The translations under genes were made by a program, and so were the position numbers. From JBAVVD01 sp049697115 (GTDB lineage: Bacteria > Acidobacteriota > Aminicenantia > Aminicenantales > UBA4085): DNA of 50,504 nt. Positions 1 to 7,547 of this stretch are shown one piece after another (the stretch's first letter is position 1; each line of letters begins with the position of its first letter). A model generated the notes under the pieces. That model had not been told where the DNA came from, made no database searches, and saw only the letters and a list, made by a program, of their open reading frames with translations. Location of the stretch: the NCBI GenBank assembly GCA_049697115.1, contig JBAVVD010000008.1:1-50504 (forward strand). The letters run 5' to 3'.

Positions 1-180
1 GGAGAAAGCTCCCATTTTTTCCAATGCCTATCCCTTTTTCGGGAGAAGCTCAGACATCCTCGCCGCCCGGCCAAGCCGGGTGCCCTCCAGGAGCGCCTCG
101 GGAAGGCTAAACCTTCAATGGTCGCTTGAGCCATTCCGGATATCTTCCTTAAATGAATCCACCTAAAATGAAAAAGAACC
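1..180 (-). repeat. Intergenic repeat element, copy A (cut by window edge)
   Basis: Read on the minus strand this stretch is nearly the same, over about 180 bases, as the element at 22024-22209, and its first 100 bases match the copy at 50327-50432. It runs from a terminal GGTTCTTTTTCATTTTAGG (position 180 inward) through the family core GATATCCGGAATGGC to the right arm of a terminator-like hairpin (CTCCCATTTTTT at 9-20). The left arm of that hairpin is mostly outside the window. It holds no convincing ORF. Confidence 0.85.
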
Positions 181-233
181 ATTTCAATTAACAACGAATG
201 GGAATACAATAAAAAGAATCGAGGAGGTGAGTG

Positions 234-1064
234 ATGAGACTGACCGCTGGTTTTTTATTGGCGCCGATTGTGGTTCTGATGGCTTTCCCTGCGACGCCCG
301 AATATTCGATTGAGGCCGTCCGCTACGGCACATTGCCGCAGTTTCCCGTATCCGGACTTGTCCTGGGCGCTCCGGCAACCGAGAAACTGGATATCGCCTT
401 GATGTTCTGGCTCATTCGGAGCGAAGACCGCGCTATTCTGCTGGATACCGGCTTTCACAGGGAGAAGTGGTTCAAGAGTTTTAAAATCACAGACTTCGTC
501 CGGCCGGATGAGGCCGTCCGTCAAGCCGGCGTCGATCCCGCCCAAATCAGCGATGTGATCCTGTCTCATGCGCACTGGGACCACATGGGAGGCATTGATC
601 TTTTTCCGAACGCTACAATCTGGATTCAAAAAGAGGAATTTGCCTACTTCATGGGACCGGCGTGGCAGGAAGGCGGAAAAAACGGCGGCATTGATCCGGA
701 AGATCTCTCCGTCCTCCTCCTCCGGAACATACAGAGAAAGCTGAAACTGATCGACGGGGATGATTGCGAAATCATTCCGGGCATCCGCGTTTTCACCGGC
801 GCACGGCACACAGCCGCGTCGCAATATATCCGCGTTGACGGGAACCCGGTGTTCGTCCTCGCATCCGACAATTGCTATCTGTACCGAAATCTTGAAACAC
901 GGACGGCGATTCCGACATTCGAAGCCGGTGACCGCGACAGCAATTTGAAGGCTCTTGACCGGATGGTCACTCTGGCGGGTGCGCCTGAGCGTGTCGTCCC
1001 CGGCCATGACCCGCGCGTGTTCACCCGCTTCCCTACGAAAGACCGCATCGCAAAGATCAAATAA
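234..1064 (+). CDS. Exported metallo-beta-lactamase-fold hydrolase, N-acyl-homoserine-lactonase-like
   Basis: A 276-residue protein of the metallo-beta-lactamase superfamily. The dinuclear zinc motif HxHxDH is seen as SHAHWDHMGG (H112, H114, D116, H117), followed by a later His (ARHTAAS), a bridging Asp (LASDNCY) and a last His (VPGHDPR), the order found in AHL lactonases and related lactone or ester hydrolases. The N-terminus MRLTAGFLLAPIVVLMAFPA looks like a signal peptide, so it probably acts outside the cytoplasm. ATG 234 was chosen over GTG 231 because GGAGG at 223-227 is then 6 bases away. It stands alone: repeat A lies upstream and a dyad-containing control region downstream. The substrate cannot be told from sequence; quorum quenching is only one option. 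Confidence 0.8.
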   Translation: MRLTAGFLLAPIVVLMAFPATPEYSIEAVRYGTLPQFPVSGLVLGAPATEKLDIALMFWLIRSEDRAILLDTGFHREKWFKSFKITDFVRPDEAVRQAGVDPAQISDVILSHAHWDHMGGIDLFPNATIWIQKEEFAYFMGPAWQEGGKNGGIDPEDLSVLLLRNIQRKLKLIDGDDCEIIPGIRVFTGARHTAASQYIRVDGNPVFVLASDNCYLYRNLETRTAIPTFEAGDRDSNLKALDRMVTLAGAPERVVPGHDPRVFTRFPTKDRIAKIK

Positions 1065-1133
1065 AATCGTTTTCTTTCAACCGGCAAAAATCAGAGAAAA
1101 CAAACCGGTACGCACCCTCGAAATAAAGAACAG

Positions 1134-1168
1134 CTATAACAAATTGCACTATAGCAAATTGCTATAGT
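1134..1168. promoter_or_regulatory. Candidate enhancer (UAS): direct repeat plus perfect palindrome
   Basis: A perfect palindrome with arms ACTATAGCAA (1148-1157) and TTGCTATAGT (1159-1168) around a single A. Its half is also directly repeated: CTATAACAAATTGC (1134-1147) and CTATAGCAAATTGC (1149-1162) start 15 bases apart. The palindrome centre lies about 85 bases upstream of the start expected from the sigma-54 promoter at 1218-1233, a normal place for an enhancer-binding protein. That role is inferred. Confidence 0.6.
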
Positions 1169-1217
1169 CGCCTCCTTTTCTTAATCTAATTTATTTATTA
1201 TGAATAAGTTATTATTT

Positions 1218-1233
1218 TGGCATGACGCTTGCT
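1218..1233 (+). promoter_or_regulatory. Sigma-54 (-24/-12) promoter for the small protein and gdh
   Basis: TGGCATGACGCTTGCT carries the invariant GG (1219-1220) and GC (1231-1232) exactly 10 bases apart in near-consensus context. Transcription would start near 1244, giving a leader of about 24 bases that contains the AAGGAGG of the gene at 1268. Confidence 0.85.
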
Positions 1234-1267
1234 TTATAGGTGGTGTGTTCTTACAAGGAGGTTTTTA

Positions 1268-1540
1268 ATGAGCACTTATACAAAATCATCAACAGCCATT
1301 AAAGAAAAAAGAAAGGAAGAGATTCCTCGCCCGGAAGGCGCGGAGTTTGACTCCGCTAAAATCATTCCCTGGCCCGACCTCGATCAAATCGTCAAACCGC
1401 CAAGGAAGCCAAAAAGAAAAGAGCTTCACCTCGAAGGGAAATATCTGCATCACCGAGGGAAAAAAATCCCCATTCTCCAATTCCAGAAATCCGGGTACGA
1501 CAAGCTCCTGAAACTGCTCATCAAAGAAATCGAAGGTTAA
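1268..1540 (+). CDS. Small basic protein of unknown function, upstream of gdh
   Basis: A 90-residue protein I do not recognise. It is rich in Lys, Arg, Glu and Pro, with no signal peptide or membrane segment. The middle (PWPDLDQIVKPPRKPKRKEL) looks extended and proline-rich; the C-terminal third (GYDKLLKLLIKEIEG) could form a helix. ATG 1268 has AAGGAGG at 1255-1261, 6 bases upstream. The gene ends 4 bases before gdh and must share its sigma-54 transcript. A regulator or partner of the dehydrogenase is possible but unproved. Confidence 0.75.
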   Translation: MSTYTKSSTAIKEKRKEEIPRPEGAEFDSAKIIPWPDLDQIVKPPRKPKRKELHLEGKYLHHRGKKIPILQFQKSGYDKLLKLLIKEIEG

Positions 1541-1544
1541 GCCA

Positions 1545-2843
1545 ATGAAGTCCGAAGCCAAGATCAAATACATCAGTCCCATTCCCGCGATTAGAGAAAA
1601 GGAATACGATCCTTTCATCGAAGCCACCCTGCAGTATGAACGGGCCGCGGGCTATCTTGACCTTGAGCCGTGGATCTATCAAAGACTCAAGTATCCAGAA
1701 AGAGAATTGATCGTTCACCTGGCCATCACTCTGGACAGCGGCCGCGCGGAGACCTTCACGGGCTTTCGCGTTCAGCATTCCACAATCCGGGGTCCGGCCA
1801 AAGGAGGAATCCGGTATTCTCCGGACGCCTCCCTCAGCGAATGCAAAGCGTTAGCCTCCTGGATGACTTGGAAATGTGCCGTGATTGACCTCCCCTTCGG
1901 CGGAGGGAAAGGGGCCATTATCTGTGATTCGTTGAAGATGTCCGAAAATGAACTCAAAAAGCTGACCAAAGAATACACCATGGCCATCCGAGACTTCATT
2001 GGCCCTTACAAGGACATACCGGCCCCGGATATGTTTACCAATGCCCAGACCATGGCCTGGATTGCAGACGCCTACAGCCAGGGAATGGGCCGACTGGAAC
2101 CGGCCGTCGTGACCGGAAAGCCCATCCATCTCTGGGGTTCCCAAGGAAGAGCCATGGCCACAGGAACCGGACTCTACTTCGTGCTTGAAGAAGCTTCAAA
2201 ATATCTCAAATTTCCCTTGAAGGGGAAAAAAGTGGCTGTTCTCGGCTTCGGGAACGTCGGGTCTTCCATTGCCAAACTGGCCCATAAGGCGGGCTGCACG
2301 ATTATCGCGGTCACAGACATTTTCGGCGGAATCACCAGCGAAAAAGGGATTGATCCTTTTGCGCTGGAAAAACAGGTGTCCCAGACCGGAGCTGTCGTGG
2401 ACTTCCCGGAAACAGAACCGATCGATAACGAAAGCCTGATCTCCATGCCCTGTGACATCCTCGTCCCGGCCGCGGTGGAAGGCCAGATCAATAAGGAAAA
2501 CGCGGATAAAATCAAAGCCGGTATCATCCTGGAAGGAGCCAACGGGCCCACGACTTTAGAGGCCGATGAAATTTTAAAAGAGAAAAATGTGCTTGTTGTC
2601 CCGGATATCCTGGCCAATGCCGGCGGGGTGGCCGTCTCCTACCTGGAATGGGTCCAGAACCTGCAGAGATACTTCTTCACAGAGGAAGAGGTTCTTGAAA
2701 AAACAGAAAAGAAAATGAAAAAGGCCTTCTGGGATATCGTTCAGACCAAGGAAAAACACGAGGTCACCATGAGAGAAGCCGCGTACATTATGGCCGTGGG
2801 AAGAGTGGCGGAATCCCTCCGATCACTGGGGCGAGGGTGCTGA
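1545..2843 (+). CDS. gdhA: Glu/Leu/Phe/Val dehydrogenase (probable glutamate dehydrogenase)
   Basis: A 432-residue NAD(P)-dependent amino-acid dehydrogenase, the usual family length. It oxidatively deaminates an amino acid, most likely glutamate, to the 2-oxo acid and ammonia, or runs in reverse. Seen: the substrate segment RGPAKGGIRY (82-91), the family signature DLPFGGGKGAI with catalytic Lys122, and the Rossmann dinucleotide loop GFGNVGSS in the C-terminal half. Glutamate versus branched-chain or phenylalanine use is not settled by these motifs. It sits 4 bases after the small gene and is followed by a strong terminator at 2894-2936. The sigma-54 promoter suggests nitrogen- or amino-acid-responsive control and a catabolic role. 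Confidence 0.92.
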   Translation: MKSEAKIKYISPIPAIREKEYDPFIEATLQYERAAGYLDLEPWIYQRLKYPERELIVHLAITLDSGRAETFTGFRVQHSTIRGPAKGGIRYSPDASLSECKALASWMTWKCAVIDLPFGGGKGAIICDSLKMSENELKKLTKEYTMAIRDFIGPYKDIPAPDMFTNAQTMAWIADAYSQGMGRLEPAVVTGKPIHLWGSQGRAMATGTGLYFVLEEASKYLKFPLKGKKVAVLGFGNVGSSIAKLAHKAGCTIIAVTDIFGGITSEKGIDPFALEKQVSQTGAVVDFPETEPIDNESLISMPCDILVPAAVEGQINKENADKIKAGIILEGANGPTTLEADEILKEKNVLVVPDILANAGGVAVSYLEWVQNLQRYFFTEEEVLEKTEKKMKKAFWDIVQTKEKHEVTMREAAYIMAVGRVAESLRSLGRGC

Positions 2844-2893
2844 CGATGAAAAAAAATTCTTGTCTCTTCTTCTTAACCTAACTTCTTACCCTA

Positions 2894-2936
2894 AAAGGGA
2901 AGGGGAGGAAATTCCATCCCCTTCCCTTTCTTGTTT
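2894..2936 (+). terminator. Rho-independent terminator after gdh
   Basis: A perfect 12-base-pair stem (AAAGGGAAGGGG at 2894-2905, CCCCTTCCCTTT at 2918-2929) is followed by a T-rich CTTGTTT. It ends the 1268-2843 transcript and insulates the TonB receptor gene. Confidence 0.85.
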
Positions 2937-2992
2937 CAGGTGCCTTCGCAGGATTCTTTTTATTGGAAGAGCCAGGTTTCCCTCCAAAGGCT

Positions 2993-3032
2993 AAATCCAA
3001 TTTTTTGGTTCATTTTCCATTTTATTGGATTT
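2993..3032. promoter_or_regulatory. Inverted repeat upstream of the TonB receptor promoter
   Basis: AAATCCAAT (2993-3001) and ATTGGATTT (3024-3032) form a perfect 9-base inverted repeat with a 22-base spacer, about 60-100 bases upstream of the sigma-54 promoter at 3091. It could be an activator site. The surrounding sequence is AT-rich, so chance is not excluded. Apart from the terminator, this dyad and the promoter, nothing else is seen in 2844-3148. Confidence 0.4.
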
Positions 3033-3090
3033 TTTGGGCTCAATTCTCATAAAATAAGGCGAAAATAAGGTATTCAAGCCAGAGCAAGTT

Positions 3091-3106
3091 TGGCATGTAT
3101 CTTGCT
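3091..3106 (+). promoter_or_regulatory. Sigma-54 (-24/-12) promoter for the TonB receptor
   Basis: TGGCATGTATCTTGCT has GG (3092-3093) and GC (3104-3105) separated by exactly 10 bases. The expected start is near 3117, about 32 bases before the GTG start at 3149. Confidence 0.85.
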
Positions 3107-3148
3107 ATCTAATAAGGAGAATTTATTTAATTTTATAAGGAGGTGTTT

Positions 3149-5971
3149 GTGTTAAAAAAACTTCTTGTCATGACAGCAATCCTCAGTCTTGCCGGGCTGG
3201 GGTTTGCGCAGACACAGACCGGCAACCTAATGGGAACTGTCGTCTCAACTGATGGCGAAGGACTGCCGGGTGTATCTGTCACTATCGTATCTCCGGCAAT
3301 GATCATTCCCTCGTTGACCGCCATCACAAATGAGAACGGCGCCTACCGGTTCCTGGCACTGGCCCCCGGCGAATACGAGATCACATTTGAATTGTCGGGA
3401 ATGAACACGGTCGTTCGCAAGGGAGTGCGGGTTTATGTCGCGGGGACGCTCACAGTCAACGTCACCATGGAGATGAAAAGTCTCCAGGAATCCATTGTGG
3501 TTGTTGGAAAAACGCCGACGGTTGACAAGCAGCGCATCACGCGTCCGGCCAACATGGACAAGGAATTTCTCAAAGCGATCCCCGCTCAACGGACCGTGGG
3601 AACCTATTTCAACATGGCCCCGGGCGTCACCGGCGACACTTCCCACGGCGGCTCCACGATGGACAATTCCTGGAATCTGGACGGCGTGAACATGGTTGAC
3701 CCGGCCACCGGTGTGCCGAATGTCAATTTCGGTCTGGACATCATGGAAGAGCTTTCGATACAGATCGGAGGATTGACCGCAGAGTACGGCAGTGTCCGCG
3801 GTGCCATGATCAACGTCGTGACCAAATCGGGCGGCAACAAATACAGCGGCACGGCCAGCTTCTACTTCAACCATGAGAGCCTGAAAGCCGACAATACAAA
3901 AGGCACTCCGCTTGAAGGAAGCAAAAGCGGAAACAAGTTGGAAATTGAGCCTGTGGCCACATTCGGCGGACCGATCATCAAGGACAAGCTGTGGTTCTTT
4001 GCGCACGGCAGTTTCAACTCGACGGAAACCTTTGTGGCCGGCTATCCCGCCGGATGCGAACCGGGCAAAGAGATCGCCTACAAACAATTCTACCCTTACC
4101 CCTTTTTCAAACTGAGCTTCCAGCCCGGACCGAGCGACAAGTTCACACTTTCCTACAATTACTCAGATCGCCGCACCAGCGACAGGGGCGCCGGCAAGTT
4201 CTCGACTGAAAGCGTCACGCTCAAGCAGATAACCCCAACCCATACTCTCAGCGCCCAGTGGACGAAATTCTTCGGGAACAATTTCTTCACCAACCTGAGA
4301 TTCGGCATGGTCCTTTTCAAAATGAACCTGGATGCCAAAGGGAACGAGCCCCAGTATTATGATTATATGACCGGGATTTCCTCTGGCAATGCCTGGCGGA
4401 ACATGGATCATTACCAACGCAACCGGTTCCAGGTCAATGCCGATGCCACCGCCTTTATTGACAACCTCATGGGAACCCATGAGCTCAAATTCGGCGCTGA
4501 GGCTCAAATGGCCTTTACCACCTGGTACGTTCACGGTGTGGCTGATCCGGTTACAGGCGGCTGCTACAACGACATGTGGGGAACCGAATATTTAGACACT
4601 CTAATACTGATAAACGGCGGCTTTGACCGCAGAGACAACGTGGCCGATTATCACGCCTTTGTTCAGGACAACTGGGCGGTCACCCCGAACCTCAACCTCA
4701 GCCTCGGGTTCCGCTTCGAATATAACTCTGTCGTTTATCCCAAGCAGAACGCGGATGAAGGTCCTATCGTGTTCCAGGGGAAAACCTACAACCGCAGTAT
4801 CACGGAATCCAAGACGATGTACGACTGGATGAACCTGGCGCCCAGAGTGGGACTGATCTATGACATCTTCTCTGACGGCAAGACCCTCTTCAAGGCCAGC
4901 TTCTCACGCTACATCCTTCCCAACCAGGTCGGCTTCGTCAACCTGTCCCATCCCAACGGCTGGTTCGGCGTAATTCAGTTAACGAATCCAGACGGCTCAT
5001 GGATTCCTGATGCGGTGTTTCCCTGGGCCATGCCCGGCGGATATGCAAACGGCGGCGCCCAGATCGGCTACAAGGATTACAAGCTGAAAGCCGGCTACAC
5101 CGATGAGGTGACAGTCGGGGTTGAAAGAGAATTGCTCGAAGACTGGTCCGTCGGTCTCCGGTATATCAAGAAGTGGGACCGCAATCAGCCCAACATGGTG
5201 GATGCCGCCCAGCTCGATATCGACAAACTGATGTCAACGGGCGAATACGATTGGAGCAAGAACTGGTACGAGAAAACAACGATCGATCCTTACAGCGGCA
5301 AGACCGTCACCTTCTGGGCGAGGAAGGCCCTGATGGCCCAGGAGATTTACATTGTCAATCCTCCAGGAGCCGACAGGGATTATGACGGAGTGGAATTAAC
5401 GCTGAACAAGCGGTATTCCAAGGGCTGGGCCATAAATATTTCCTATGTGTATGCCAATTCCAGAGGCTTGATTACAACATCCCGGACTGACGAATCCCTG
5501 GGCGGCGCCCCGAGCGGCTTCTTCAATAATCCCAATGCCCATATCAACGCGACCGGCAGATTTCCTCTGGAAAGACGCCACCAGTTCAAAGTGGAAGGAC
5601 TTGTCAAAGGGCCCTGGGGAGTCAATTTCAGCGGATATTTCAGATACATGTCCGGCAACAGAACCACCAGAACTATCCGAAGCGCCGATTTAGGTCTCTC
5701 CCTCCCTCAAGGGGGTACCATAATTAATGCCGATCAGAGGGGTACCAAAGGATATCCCGATTTCTGGCAGCTCGACCTGAGACTGGAAAAGACCCTGAAG
5801 ATCAGTGCGCTCACCATCGGTGTCTTTGCAGACTGCTTCAACGTGTTCAACTCAGCCTTTAAAACCAACATGTGGACGAGATCCAGCAACGTGACTAATT
5901 ACGATTTGTGGGAGATGACAGGGATCAGTGGTCCGCGGATTTTCCAGCTTGGAGCTAGGATTGAGTTTTAA
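3149..5971 (+). CDS. TonB-dependent outer-membrane receptor, Oar/carboxypeptidase-regulatory type
   Basis: A 940-residue outer-membrane protein that would import a large substrate using TonB energy. Order of parts: signal peptide (MLKKLLVMTAILSLAGLGFA); a carboxypeptidase-regulatory-like beta-sandwich (about 25-110, GTVVSTDGEGLPGVSVTI); a plug domain (about 130-235, with NSWNLDGVNMVD and AEYGSVRGAMINVVTKSGG); then a long beta-barrel rich in aromatic strands, ending in FQLGARIEF with the terminal Phe usual for barrel insertion. GTG 3149 is 5 bases after AAGGAGG; GTG 3143 overlaps that site. It is a single-gene unit between two terminators behind a sigma-54 promoter. The ligand is unknown; peptides are suggested only by its presumed co-regulated neighbours. 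Confidence 0.9.
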   Translation: MLKKLLVMTAILSLAGLGFAQTQTGNLMGTVVSTDGEGLPGVSVTIVSPAMIIPSLTAITNENGAYRFLALAPGEYEITFELSGMNTVVRKGVRVYVAGTLTVNVTMEMKSLQESIVVVGKTPTVDKQRITRPANMDKEFLKAIPAQRTVGTYFNMAPGVTGDTSHGGSTMDNSWNLDGVNMVDPATGVPNVNFGLDIMEELSIQIGGLTAEYGSVRGAMINVVTKSGGNKYSGTASFYFNHESLKADNTKGTPLEGSKSGNKLEIEPVATFGGPIIKDKLWFFAHGSFNSTETFVAGYPAGCEPGKEIAYKQFYPYPFFKLSFQPGPSDKFTLSYNYSDRRTSDRGAGKFSTESVTLKQITPTHTLSAQWTKFFGNNFFTNLRFGMVLFKMNLDAKGNEPQYYDYMTGISSGNAWRNMDHYQRNRFQVNADATAFIDNLMGTHELKFGAEAQMAFTTWYVHGVADPVTGGCYNDMWGTEYLDTLILINGGFDRRDNVADYHAFVQDNWAVTPNLNLSLGFRFEYNSVVYPKQNADEGPIVFQGKTYNRSITESKTMYDWMNLAPRVGLIYDIFSDGKTLFKASFSRYILPNQVGFVNLSHPNGWFGVIQLTNPDGSWIPDAVFPWAMPGGYANGGAQIGYKDYKLKAGYTDEVTVGVERELLEDWSVGLRYIKKWDRNQPNMVDAAQLDIDKLMSTGEYDWSKNWYEKTTIDPYSGKTVTFWARKALMAQEIYIVNPPGADRDYDGVELTLNKRYSKGWAINISYVYANSRGLITTSRTDESLGGAPSGFFNNPNAHINATGRFPLERRHQFKVEGLVKGPWGVNFSGYFRYMSGNRTTRTIRSADLGLSLPQGGTIINADQRGTKGYPDFWQLDLRLEKTLKISALTIGVFADCFNVFNSAFKTNMWTRSSNVTNYDLWEMTGISGPRIFQLGARIEF

Positions 5972-5987
5972 TTAACTCAAGACCGCG

Positions 5988-6022
5988 AAAAAGGGAGACA
6001 CTCTGTGTCTCCCTTTTTTTTT
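5988..6022 (+). terminator. Rho-independent terminator after the TonB receptor
   Basis: AAAAAGGGAGACAC (5988-6001), loop TCT, then GTGTCTCCC and a run of nine T. The stem is perfect, so termination should be strong. Confidence 0.92.
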
Positions 6023-6054
6023 GCTTTTTTTAAGAAGCGGCGGACAGATTATAT

Positions 6055-6177
6055 GGTTCTCTTCCATTCTGCGGGAAAGAGAAAGAAGATATCCAGAAGG
6101 GCCGAAGCGACCATTGGGGAAGCGAGGTCCTTCCGGATATCTTCCTGAAATGAATTCCCGTAGAATGGAAGAGAACC
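6055..6177. repeat. Intergenic repeat element, copy D (near-perfect hairpin form)
   Basis: A 123-base element whose ends are long inverted repeats: GGTTCTCTTCCATTCTGCGG at the left, and the reverse of GGTTCTCTTCCATTCTACGG at the right. Both arms continue into the family core AGATATCC(A/G)GAAGG. It fills the gap between the receptor terminator and the convergent TPR gene, and its last base is part of that gene's TAG stop (6177-6179). Confidence 0.85.
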
Positions 6178-7157
6178 TACTTGATTTTGGATATGCTTTT
6201 GATTATATCCCTGGCCAGTGCCGCATCGGGATCATCCGGCGGACTGATTTCAATAACCGTGTTGAACGCTTCAATGGCCTTCTGAATGTCCCCCTTATTC
6301 AGCCAGGCATACCCCAGTTTCAGATAGGATTTGGGCCAGTCGGGCTTGATGCGAATCGCCATCTCATAGTAACGGATGGCTTCATCTATGTTGCCGGCAT
6401 TCATCATAATTTCAGCCACATTGTAGGCCAGGGCATGATCGGAGGGATCGATACCAATGGATTTGACAAAGTATTCTTCAGCCTCCTTGAATTTGTTCTG
6501 CCGCAAATAGGCCTCCCCGATGCCGGAATATAACTGGGCCATCAGTTTGGGATTCTTTTTATCAGCCGGTTCGGCATTCAATTCCTCAAGAACCTTCTGG
6601 TATTCGGCGATGGCCTCGTCAAATTTCTGAAGTTCGACATAGCAGTTGCCCACATTAAGCCTCACCTGGTACAATTTTGGATTTTCTTTGATGAATTCCT
6701 GATAGAGAGCCAGAGCCTCAACATACTTCATTTCTTCAAAAAGAACGTTCCCCTTAAGCAGGAGGTCTTTGGACGCGTCACTGAGGCCCGCGGCTGCCGT
6801 ACTGTCTGTTATTTTCTGCAAGACAATTTTTTGTGTGGGATTTGTACTGAGCCCGCTGATCCTCAGCTGGATGATAGATTCGACATAGCCTTCTTTCTCC
6901 GCCTTAACTGTGACTTCTCCCAGCCCCAGACCGATGAATCCCCACATTCCCTTGCTGTTGGAAAAAGTAGTCAATTTATGGGCATACTGCGCGTACTCCA
7001 GTGTGATTTTAGCGCCCTCGATGGGATTCCTGGCTTCATCCACTACGCTTCCGATCAGGCGGCCTTGGCCCCTCCCTTCCTGGGCGTAGAGTCCTCTCCC
7101 TGAAAATGCCAATATCAGAAGTGCGGCACAAACGACAAACCACTCTTTTTTCATCAT
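6177..7157 (-). CDS. Exported TPR protein with carboxypeptidase-regulatory-like domain
   Basis: A 326-residue protein: signal peptide (MMKKEWFVVCAALLILAFSG, cleavage near AQEG), a CarboxypepD_reg-like beta-sandwich (about 30-115, GSVVDEARNPIEGAKITLEY), then four or more tetratricopeptide repeats (about 130-320, for example LYSGIGEAYLRQNKFKEAEE and YLKLGYAWLNKGDIQKAIEA). It is probably a periplasmic scaffold; the partner is unknown. The reading frame extends further upstream but would run into the tRNA gene, so ATG 7157 was chosen, with AGGAG five bases before it; ATG 7154 is equally possible. The stop codon sits on the edge of repeat D. Confidence 0.85.
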   Translation of the reverse strand: MMKKEWFVVCAALLILAFSGRGLYAQEGRGQGRLIGSVVDEARNPIEGAKITLEYAQYAHKLTTFSNSKGMWGFIGLGLGEVTVKAEKEGYVESIIQLRISGLSTNPTQKIVLQKITDSTAAAGLSDASKDLLLKGNVLFEEMKYVEALALYQEFIKENPKLYQVRLNVGNCYVELQKFDEAIAEYQKVLEELNAEPADKKNPKLMAQLYSGIGEAYLRQNKFKEAEEYFVKSIGIDPSDHALAYNVAEIMMNAGNIDEAIRYYEMAIRIKPDWPKSYLKLGYAWLNKGDIQKAIEAFNTVIEISPPDDPDAALARDIIKSISKIK

Positions 7158-7191
7158 GCTTTCTCCTCTCAAAATGATCATCTGCGTTTCT

Positions 7192-7200
7192 ATTCTATCA
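7192..7200 (-). promoter_or_regulatory. Possible extended -10 promoter for the TPR gene
   Basis: On the minus strand TGATAGAAT gives an extended -10 (TGn plus TAGAAT) about 35 bases before the ATG at 7157. No good -35 is seen, so the call is weak. Confidence 0.3.
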
Positions 7201-7312
7201 CACTTATTGAAAAAAATAACGGCTCGGTTCAATCCAGAATTGCCGATAGAATAACATGTATAGAGGATGGATCCTGGACCCAATGGTTGAAAAGCTCCAA
7301 GAGAATGGTCGA

Positions 7313-7388
7313 TGGTGGAGCTGACCGGGATCGAACCGGCGACCTCTTGACTGCCAGTCAAGCACTCTCCCAACTGAGCTACAGCCCC
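7313..7388 (-). tRNA. tRNA-Ala (anticodon GGC)
   Basis: A 76-base cloverleaf on the minus strand. The acceptor arms are GGGGCTG and CAGCTCC, followed by discriminator A and an encoded CCA. The D-arm has GTAGCTCAGTTGGGAGAG. The anticodon stem is CTTGA/TCAAG with loop CTGGCAG, giving anticodon GGC. The T-arm is CCGGTTCGATCCCGG. It reads Ala GCC and by wobble GCU codons. It lies between the TPR gene and the ftsH operon. Confidence 0.97.
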
Positions 7389-7490
7389 ACCGGGGTTTAC
7401 TCATCTTACAAAAAGAACGTTTTCCCGTCAAGGCCAGCCGGGGCCCCCTCTTTAATTTCTATCGGGCCGATTCAGATGTTTTGTCTTTTT

Positions 7491-7504
7491 TCTTGTTAAC
7501 AAGA
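7491..7504. promoter_or_regulatory. Perfect 14-base palindrome upstream of ftsH
   Basis: TCTTGTTAACAAGA is perfectly self-complementary and ends 43 bases before the ftsH ATG. It could be an operator or lie within the promoter/leader. I see no convincing -35/-10 pair nearby. The rest of 7389-7547 shows nothing further. Confidence 0.4.
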
Positions 7505-7547
7505 CGCTCAAAAAATGGTAAAATTGAAAATGTCGAAGGATCGATAC

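Noticed and set aside
255..1007. 250-codon open frame on the minus strand
   Set aside because: It lies wholly inside the metallo-beta-lactamase gene, has no SD and shows no domain; it is an antisense shadow.
7158..7373. N-terminal extension of the TPR protein
   Set aside because: It would translate through the tRNA-Ala gene, and the signal peptide with a good SD begins at 7157.
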